7,808 nt of DNA from a bacterium (GTDB lineage Bacteria; Cyanobacteriota; Vampirovibrionia; Gastranaerophilales; Gastranaerophilaceae): NCBI GenBank assembly GCA_017995595.1, contig JAGOIO010000062.1:1-7808 (forward strand), in the 5' to 3' direction. Every line of letters begins with the position of its first letter. Within the stretch, counting starts at the first letter, position 1. The notes under the pieces were generated by a model. That model saw only the letters and a list, made by a program, of their open reading frames with translations. It searched no databases and was not told the DNA's origin. The translations under genes and the position numbers were made by a program. Shown in pieces: positions 1 through 5,226 of this stretch.

Positions 1-848
1 GTATTTATTTCATTAACCAAAGCCTTACACACAGGGGTTTGGCATCTGTTATCAGGCTTTTTAACTTTCGTCATATCTGTTAAAAAGAATCTCATATCCG
101 AAGTTTCTAACTGTTTCGGAGGTACTGCAACGTAAGGTATTTTGGTAAAATCCACAAACCCCTTTTCAGAATACTTTTCATATTTTTTATAATGCTTTTT
201 ATAAAAATGCTTATGGCGTTTATGATGTTTTAAGCACCACCCGCAAGGCTTTGCACCTTTGGGAATTTGACTTTGAGGCATTACAATTATATTATGAGCC
301 AAAAGACCATATTTGCAGGTCAACTTATGATATTTATGGCTTTTATTATTAAATATACGTAAATTTAACTTTTCCGCCCGATAAATACTTTTCTTTAATT
401 CTCGTGTTACCTTTAAATTATTTTTTACGGCAAGCCCGTTTTCTAACAGCAAATTCCCATAATTTTGTCTGTCAACATAAATGGTTGAAAAAACTTTATC
501 AGATTTTTTTGAAACAGTCCTATCAAGTTTTACAGACTTATTTGTTAATTTATTTTTTGCAAAATTTGTAGCCAAATACCCCAGCCCTATTGATTGAGCT
601 GTTGTAATATTTAACTTCTTATCAAGCATAAGTTGGTTTTCATCAGGTTTCACAACAAAACTTTTTATATTTTTAACAAAAACAGTCTTTTTTGAATGAT
701 TCGCATCAATAACTAAAATTTCTGTTGGAGAAATTATTTTCACAACAGAATAGCTTTCACCATGTCCGTTCAAAACAAGAAGAAACGCAATAAATGCAAT
801 TACTAAGACTAAAATAGAACATGCTTTTTGAAGATTAAAAGCTTTCAT
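1..848 (-). CDS. Membrane-anchored protein with degenerate SNase-like domain, Ada-type zinc module and possible PLD domain start (partial, runs off left edge)
   Basis: The ATG is at 848 and the frame stays open through base 1, so 282 complete codons are visible and the C-terminus lies outside the window. Residues 10-28 form one hydrophobic segment, a signal anchor or uncleaved signal peptide, so the rest is probably exported. Residues about 33-166 follow the layout of a staphylococcal-nuclease (thermonuclease) domain: an opening beta strand (VKII), a central helix (LGYLATNFAKNKL), the LLLENGLAV strand-helix and an R-AEKLN-RIFN ending. The usual catalytic Arg, Glu and Asp motifs are not recognisable. 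Residues 171-208 resemble the Ada/nuclease-associated zinc module: H171, H174, C178, then C202-x-x-C205. Residues 207-222 are rich in His and Lys. Residues 265-283 (NRCQTPVCKALVNEIN) look like the lead-in to a phospholipase-D-type nuclease domain, but no HKD motif is in view. It follows the deacetylase gene by 11 bases and is probably co-transcribed. The domain calls are made by eye; the function is unknown. Confidence 0.72.
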   Translation of the reverse strand, partial: MKAFNLQKACSILVLVIAFIAFLLVLNGHGESYSVVKIISPTEILVIDANHSKKTVFVKNIKSFVVKPDENQLMLDKKLNITTAQSIGLGYLATNFAKNKLTNKSVKLDRTVSKKSDKVFSTIYVDRQNYGNLLLENGLAVKNNLKVTRELKKSIYRAEKLNLRIFNNKSHKYHKLTCKYGLLAHNIIVMPQSQIPKGAKPCGWCLKHHKRHKHFYKKHYKKYEKYSEKGFVDFTKIPYVAVPPKQLETSDMRFFLTDMTKVKKPDNRCQTPVCKALVNEIN

Positions 849-855
849 ACCAAAG

Positions 856-861
856 CCCTCT
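856..861 (-). promoter_or_regulatory. Ribosome binding site of the SNase-like gene, overlapping the deacetylase stop
   Basis: On the minus strand AGAGGG lies seven bases before the ATG at 848. Its first two bases are part of the TAG stop codon of the upstream deacetylase gene. This fixes the start of the downstream gene and suggests that the two are translated from one message. Confidence 0.7.
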
Positions 862-1714
862 AATCATTTTTATAATTAGTTATCTCAAAACCTAAGCGTT
901 GAATTTTATCTTTTAAATCTTGATTTTGAGTAATTCTAAATTCAACAGAATGTTGATTTTTCGCCATATTTTTATCACTAAATACGCAAGGGTGAATTAA
1001 TGATTCCGCAACGCAATCATCGTTTATAGCATTTAGTCCGTAATACAACGTATCATCGTCCATCATGCCTGTATAGCCAACGCCGATTAAGTAATCGTTC
1101 GTTTTTAGTCCAAATTCCTTAACCACATTCATATTCCGTTTTGTAAAACTATTTAAAAGCATTATTTTTAATAGATTTGGCGGATATTTTAAACTCAAAT
1201 GCTTTGAAAATTTAGGAACAGTATAAAATTTTTCATATTGAGTTCTTACTTGACCTATTCCATATTCTTTAGCCAGTTTACAAGTTAAGTCGAAAATAGA
1301 CGGAATAGCATGCACGTGAACATGAGAATCAATATGATCAGGCACAACATATTGCATAACCATCTCAATTTGAGTTCTAAATTCTTTTTCAGCTTGTTCC
1401 AAAAAATTTTTATTTAAAGACAAAGCCATAAAATTAGAATAACCATTCTTAAATTTACCATCTTTATTTACAAGCAAAGGTATTTCTTCATTTCGCAAAA
1501 GTGAAGAACCCTCGATAATGTTCAAGTGAACACCTATTCCAAGGTTTGGACATTCCGGCAAAACCTCATTAACAGCAGGTCCAAAAGCCTCACCATTTGC
1601 ACAAATACTTGCACTGGTTAAAAATCCGTTATTATATCCGTCTAAAACTGCTCTATTATAGGCATTAGACATTCCAAAGTCATCTGCGTTCAGTATAAAT
1701 TTCTTATTACTCAA
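860..1714 (-). CDS. ChbG/HpnK (YdjC-type) carbohydrate deacetylase
   Basis: This 284-residue protein belongs to the YdjC/ChbG/HpnK metal-dependent deacetylase family, which removes acetyl groups from N-acetylated sugars such as chitooligosaccharides, hopanoid-linked sugars or undecaprenyl-phosphate amino sugars. The family signature is complete: the N-terminal strand with D11-D12 (ILNADDFG), H63 in GVHLN, the DHIDSHVHVH block (residues 126-135) and H241 in ESLIHPC. There is no signal peptide, so it should be cytoplasmic. The start is TTG: no in-frame ATG or GTG precedes it in the intergenic region, and the next Met (residue 15) would remove the catalytic Asp pair. A weak AAGAG site precedes the TTG. 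The gene is divergent from a polyprenyl-phosphate glycosyltransferase, which suggests a NaxD-like role on a lipid-linked amino sugar. That role is inferred; free chitooligosaccharide is the alternative substrate. Confidence 0.9.
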   Translation of the reverse strand: MSNKKFILNADDFGMSNAYNRAVLDGYNNGFLTSASICANGEAFGPAVNEVLPECPNLGIGVHLNIIEGSSLLRNEEIPLLVNKDGKFKNGYSNFMALSLNKNFLEQAEKEFRTQIEMVMQYVVPDHIDSHVHVHAIPSIFDLTCKLAKEYGIGQVRTQYEKFYTVPKFSKHLSLKYPPNLLKIMLLNSFTKRNMNVVKEFGLKTNDYLIGVGYTGMMDDDTLYYGLNAINDDCVAESLIHPCVFSDKNMAKNQHSVEFRITQNQDLKDKIQRLGFEITNYKND

Positions 1715-1721
1715 TATCTTT

Positions 1722-1726
1722 TCTCT
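1722..1726 (-). promoter_or_regulatory. Weak ribosome binding site before the TTG start of the deacetylase
   Basis: On the minus strand AGAGA (within AAAAAGAGAA) lies seven to eight bases before the TTG at 1714. It is only a partial Shine-Dalgarno match, but together with the family alignment it supports the TTG as start. Confidence 0.45.
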
Positions 1727-1744
1727 TTTTAAATCTACTTTCGT

Positions 1745-1773
1745 ATTATAATATAAATAGTAAATATAGTAAA
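1745..1773 (-). promoter_or_regulatory. Sigma-70-type promoter for the deacetylase/SNase-like operon
   Basis: On the minus strand TTTACT (1773-1768) is followed after 17 bases by a consensus TATAAT (1750-1745). Transcription would begin near 1738, giving a leader of about 24 bases that still contains the ribosome binding site. The -10 lies in a palindrome shared with the plus strand. This is seen in sequence only. Confidence 0.6.
1747..1752 (+). promoter_or_regulatory. Possible -10 element of the glycosyltransferase gene
   Basis: A consensus TATAAT reads on the plus strand at this position, about 40 bases before the glycosyltransferase start. The -35 region at the usual distance (TCTTTT) is poor. 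It is half of the palindrome TATTATAATA (1744-1753), so the same base pairs also serve the divergent promoter. Confidence 0.4.
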
Positions 1774-1781
1774 TTGTAAAT
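1757..1781. repeat. Short tandem direct repeats in the divergent intergenic region
   Basis: The nonamer ATAGTAAAT occurs twice in tandem (1757-1765 and 1766-1774). A third copy with one mismatch, ATTGTAAAT, at 1773-1781 overlaps the second by two bases. The repeats cover the -35 hexamer and part of the spacer of the minus-strand promoter and lie between the plus-strand -10 and the glycosyltransferase ribosome binding site. They could be a regulator-binding site or chance structure in AT-rich DNA. Confidence 0.5.
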
Positions 1782-1791
1782 TAGGGGAAAA

Positions 1792-2745
1792 ATGGAAAAA
1801 CCGACTTTAGCAATTATAATTCCGTGTTTAAATGAGGAATTACTTATAGAAAGTACTGTAAAAAGTTTATTTGAAGTTTTAAATGACTTAATAAAAAAAG
1901 ATAGAATTAAAGATAACAGTTATATTTATTTAATTGATGACGGCTCAACAGACAAAACATGGTCAATTATAGAAAAATTACATAACGAAAATAGTCTGGT
2001 AAAAGGACTAAAATTTATAAGAAATTACGGAAACCAAAAAGCACTTATGGCAGGACTTTTAGGCGTAAGAGAAATTGGTTGCGACTGTGTTGTATCTATT
2101 GATGCGGATTTGCAACAAGACCAGTGGGCTATAGAAAAATTTATTGATAAATTTATGAAAGGTTATGATATTGTATCAGGAATCAGAAACGGAAGAAATA
2201 CTGATTCTTTCTTCAAAAAACACACTGCACTTATGTTCTACAAAACTATGAATTTGCTGGGTGCTAAAATTCCTGTCAATCACTCTGATTACAGACTTGT
2301 TAGCAAGCGAGCTTTAAACATTCTTGCGGAATACCCTGAAAAACAATTATTTTTAAGAGGATTCTTCCATGAAATAGGACTTAAAACAGCTTATGTGAAA
2401 TTTGATGTAAAACCGAGATTAAAAGGTACATCAAAGTTTAATTTTATGAGCCTTTTAGGACTTGCACTTAACGGTATAACATCATTTAGCATTGTTCCAT
2501 TAAGAATTATAGCCGTTTTGGGATTTTTCATGGCACTATTCAGCTTTGCTGTCGGAGTGGAAACAGTTTTTGAAAAAATATTCTTCAATTCTGCACCAAG
2601 AGGCTGGGCAACTGAAGTTGTTATGTTAGCCTTTTTCGGCGGATTACAGCTTTTCTGTTTGGGAATTATCGGAGAATATATCGGACAACTTTACAGAGAA
2701 GTTAAGGCTCGTCCAAGATATATCAAAGATGTTGAGCTTAAATAA
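1792..2745 (+). CDS. DPM1-like GT2 glycosyltransferase (polyprenyl-phosphate glycosyltransferase) with two C-terminal membrane helices
   Basis: This 317-residue GT-A fold enzyme probably transfers a sugar from a nucleotide donor to undecaprenyl phosphate on the cytoplasmic face of the membrane. The GT2 opening IIIPCLNEE (residues 8-16) is followed by DDGS (49-52), the RNYGNQKALMAGL block (77-89), the metal-binding D-A-D of DADLQ (104-108), DYRL (166-169) and LRGFF (188-192). Two hydrophobic segments (about 233-257 and 272-297) and a basic tail match the GtrB/DPM1/CsbB/FlmF2 type with two C-terminal helices. The length is normal for that group. The segment after DADLQ reads QDQW instead of the more usual DPP. 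The start ATG has AGGGG four bases upstream. It is divergent from the deacetylase gene and convergent with nagA. The sugar cannot be read from the sequence; the neighbouring deacetylase suggests an N-acetylhexosamine. Confidence 0.92.
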   Translation: MEKPTLAIIIPCLNEELLIESTVKSLFEVLNDLIKKDRIKDNSYIYLIDDGSTDKTWSIIEKLHNENSLVKGLKFIRNYGNQKALMAGLLGVREIGCDCVVSIDADLQQDQWAIEKFIDKFMKGYDIVSGIRNGRNTDSFFKKHTALMFYKTMNLLGAKIPVNHSDYRLVSKRALNILAEYPEKQLFLRGFFHEIGLKTAYVKFDVKPRLKGTSKFNFMSLLGLALNGITSFSIVPLRIIAVLGFFMALFSFAVGVETVFEKIFFNSAPRGWATEVVMLAFFGGLQLFCLGIIGEYIGQLYREVKARPRYIKDVELK

Positions 2746-2760
2746 ATTTTCTTAAAATTT
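2744..2760. terminator. AT-only inverted repeat between convergent genes, possible weak bidirectional terminator
   Basis: AAATTTT (2744-2750), the loop CTT and AAAATTT (2754-2760) form a perfect 7-bp stem made only of A and T. It starts inside the glycosyltransferase stop codon and ends next to the nagA stop codon. The position suits termination for both converging genes, but a stem without G-C pairs is weak. Confidence 0.25.
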
Positions 2761-3702
2761 TTAAATTTCAACATTAACAATATTGAAGTCGTCGTCCCAA
2801 TAGACAGCACCACTTAAATTTATATTATGATAAGCATAAAGATTATCGCTTGCACATTTAACGTACTTTTCAAAATTATCGGGATTAAGTTTTGACAGGC
2901 GTTTTACAATTTCGTTAATAACAGCCGTACTTCCTGCAAGAGTTCCCTCACTTGATGTCGCACGTTTGCCATCATAATACACTTTTTCCCCTGCAAACAT
3001 CATTTCTTTTATATCACTCTTTGTCAACGGAAGTGAATCAGAAACCAAAATAACCTTATCCTCAGGCTTTGATTTAAAAACCAAATTAATTATATCGTCA
3101 GACAAATGAACACCGTCTGCAATAATTTCTGTATAAATGTCATCATTTACCAGTGCAGAAAGTGCTGTAGATTTGCCACGATGAGTAACTCCTGCCATAG
3201 CATTGAACAAATGTGTTGCACCTGTACAATATTCTAAGTCTCCACCAATACAATGACCGGCTTGAACTTTTACACCTTTACTTAAAAGATATTTACGAAG
3301 TTCACCGCCAGCATCAAGTTCAGGAGCAAGCGTAACTATTTTTATAAAATCATCTTCTATAAGCTTATAATTTTCAACAGTTGCAGGCAAAAACTTCTTT
3401 TCATCATGAATTCCTTTTTTTTGAGGATTTATAAAAATTCCCTCAACATGTATTCCCAAAATCTTTGCCATTTCAGGAGTTTGTTTTTCTGCAGCAAGTT
3501 TTATTCTTGCAACTTGTCGATTTATATTTTCAATACTGTCAGTTACAAGCGTTGGGAAAAATCCACCAATACCAACTTTTAAAATATCTTTTGAAAGTCG
3601 TAGAACTTCATCAGTAGTACAAAAACTGAAATCACAGCCAAAAAGTCCGTGAAAATGCTGTTCTACAAGTAAATTTGATTTATATTTATAATTAGCCGTC
3701 AT
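2761..3702 (-). CDS. nagA: NagA-like N-acetylglucosamine-6-phosphate deacetylase, short form
   Basis: This 313-residue amidohydrolase would convert GlcNAc-6-phosphate to glucosamine-6-phosphate and acetate in the cytoplasm. The NagA metal and catalytic positions can be traced: H16-x-H18 followed by G, E87 in IHVEGIF, H150 in AGH, H164 in THLFNAM, H199 in IADGVHL, the catalytic Asp D222 in VSDS, and GTLAGS (253-258) near the end. It is clearly shorter than the usual 380 or so residues. Only 14 residues precede E15-Q-H-F-H, so the N-terminal half of the beta-sandwich domain is absent, and the C-terminal part is compressed. An in-frame stop (TAA, 3720-3718) lies shortly upstream, so no longer start exists in this frame. 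A ribosome binding site AAAGGA is ten bases before the ATG. It lies 21 bases after murE and is probably the last gene of that operon. The conserved HREPG is HRGKS here, so the exact substrate is uncertain. Confidence 0.82.
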   Translation of the reverse strand: MTANYKYKSNLLVEQHFHGLFGCDFSFCTTDEVLRLSKDILKVGIGGFFPTLVTDSIENINRQVARIKLAAEKQTPEMAKILGIHVEGIFINPQKKGIHDEKKFLPATVENYKLIEDDFIKIVTLAPELDAGGELRKYLLSKGVKVQAGHCIGGDLEYCTGATHLFNAMAGVTHRGKSTALSALVNDDIYTEIIADGVHLSDDIINLVFKSKPEDKVILVSDSLPLTKSDIKEMMFAGEKVYYDGKRATSSEGTLAGSTAVINEIVKRLSKLNPDNFEKYVKCASDNLYAYHNINLSGAVYWDDDFNIVNVEI

Positions 3703-3723
3703 TTTTAAAGTTTCCTTTTAAAT

Positions 3724-5184
3724 CTATCCAAAAACTCTTTCGGCTTCTTCTCTATCGTCAAAATGAATTGTCTTTTCTTTTAAAATCTGATAATTTTCAT
3801 GTCCTTTTCCTGCAATAACAATAACGTCTTCATTATTTGCAAGGGTTTTTAACATTTCAATACCTTTTCTTCTATCAGGTTCAACAAAAACTCGTTGTGT
3901 GTTTATTGATTTTAGCCCTGCAAGTATGTCGGTAATAATCTGTTGAGGCTCTTCACTTCTCGGATTATCAGAAGTAATAACAATTTTATCTGCAAGATTT
4001 TCAGCAATAGCACCCATTTTTGGACGTTTTGTCGCATCTCTGTCGCCACCACAGCCAAACAAACAGATTAATTGTGAAGTCTTTGGTGTAATTTCCCTTG
4101 CTGCTTTCAAAACATTCTCAAGCCCGTCTGGGGTATGTGCATAATCAACAATTACAAGAGGTTTTTTTACAACTATTTCAAATCTACCGGCAACTCCCTT
4201 TGTACTTTCTAGTGCCTTTATACTTAATTTTAAGTCAATTCCGCTTGCTACGGCAACTGTTAATGCAGCTAAAACATTATAAACACTAAACATTCCGTTC
4301 ATGTGAAGCGTAACAGGATTTTCTGAATCCTTTGTTTTACAGGTAAAAGTTGCACCATCTAAAGAAAATTTAACATCTTTTGCTATAACATCTGCATTGT
4401 TTTTTACCCCATAGGTAAATATTTTTACCCCGTCAGGAATAACATCTATAAACCTTTGTGCATATTTATCATCAGCATTTATTACTGCGAAATCACCTTT
4501 TTTTAAGCCTTTAAACAAAATAGCTTTTGCATCAAAGTATTTATCCATTGTAATATGATAATCAAGGTGGTCTTGAGTAAGATTTGTCAATACTGCACCA
4601 TTAAAAATACAACCGCCAACTCTGTTTTGTTCTAAAGCATGAGAACTTACTTCCATAGCAACATTTTTTATTTTTTCTTCACGAACTATTTTATTCAAAG
4701 TAGCTTGAAGTTCCGGAGCTTGTGGAGTCGTATGCTTTGCATCTTTGTACGTATCATCAGAAGATAGTTTATAACCTAATGTTCCTATTAACGCACATTT
4801 CTCGCCTTCAGCTTCCATAATTTTTTGCACTAAATGCGTAACTGTAGTTTTTCCATTAGTTCCTGTAACTCCAATTAAATTAATATCTTTTGATGGTGAA
4901 TTATAAAAAGTATCAGCAACATCAGCAATTTGATGACGAGTTGACTTAACAACAATCTGTGGCATTGCACAAGGAAGCTCTCGCTCAACGACAAAAGCTC
5001 TTGCACCATTATCAATAGCACTTTCATAATAATTATGCCCGTCTGTATTTTCTCCAACTAAACACACAAAAATATCTCCAGCCTTTGTTGTCTTTGAATT
5101 ATAAGAAATTCCCATAATCTCAGCATCTTCAAAATTTATCAATTTTTCATACTTCAAATTTTCAATAAGTTTTTTAAGTTTCAT
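3724..5184 (-). CDS. murE: UDP-MurNAc-tripeptide synthetase MurE (meso-diaminopimelate-adding type)
   Basis: MurE is the cytoplasmic ATP-dependent ligase that adds the third amino acid to UDP-MurNAc-L-Ala-D-Glu. All three Mur ligase domains are present in the 486 residues. The N-terminal UDP-binding domain contains GDIFVCLVGENTDGH (36-50). The central ATPase has the P-loop GVTGTNGKTT (105-114), TTPQAPE (152-158), MEVSSHAL (177-184), NLTQDHLDYH (201-210) and K220, the likely carbamylated Lys. The C-terminal domain has GRFE (333-336), DYAHTPD (347-353), GCGGDRD (377-383), DNPR (406-409) and AGKGHE (458-463). DNPR is the hallmark of enzymes that add meso-diaminopimelate rather than lysine. The length is normal. 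The start ATG is preceded by AAGGA, with a rather long gap of about 12 bases. It lies 42 bases downstream of ftsI and 21 bases upstream of nagA. Confidence 0.97.
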   Translation of the reverse strand: MKLKKLIENLKYEKLINFEDAEIMGISYNSKTTKAGDIFVCLVGENTDGHNYYESAIDNGARAFVVERELPCAMPQIVVKSTRHQIADVADTFYNSPSKDINLIGVTGTNGKTTVTHLVQKIMEAEGEKCALIGTLGYKLSSDDTYKDAKHTTPQAPELQATLNKIVREEKIKNVAMEVSSHALEQNRVGGCIFNGAVLTNLTQDHLDYHITMDKYFDAKAILFKGLKKGDFAVINADDKYAQRFIDVIPDGVKIFTYGVKNNADVIAKDVKFSLDGATFTCKTKDSENPVTLHMNGMFSVYNVLAALTVAVASGIDLKLSIKALESTKGVAGRFEIVVKKPLVIVDYAHTPDGLENVLKAAREITPKTSQLICLFGCGGDRDATKRPKMGAIAENLADKIVITSDNPRSEEPQQIITDILAGLKSINTQRVFVEPDRRKGIEMLKTLANNEDVIVIAGKGHENYQILKEKTIHFDDREEAERVFG

Positions 5185-5226
5185 TTTTAATTTCTGTCCT
5201 TTTTATTTTTCATTTTATTTTTCTAT

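Noticed and set aside
2391..2588. 65-codon minus-strand reading frame inside the glycosyltransferase gene
   Set aside because: It lies fully antisense to a gene with complete family motifs and shows no recognisable domain.
2761..3702. Frameshift or pseudogene explanation for the short NagA
   Set aside because: Only 21 bases separate it from the murE stop, so there is no room for a lost N-terminal domain, and all later motifs are in one frame.
4098..4289. 63-codon plus-strand reading frame inside murE
   Set aside because: Leu/Gln-rich shadow of the AT-rich murE coding strand, no domain, no own context.
4875..5057. 60-codon minus-strand reading frame in another frame of murE
   Set aside because: Leu/Ile-rich frame-shifted reading of murE, which is intact in its own frame.
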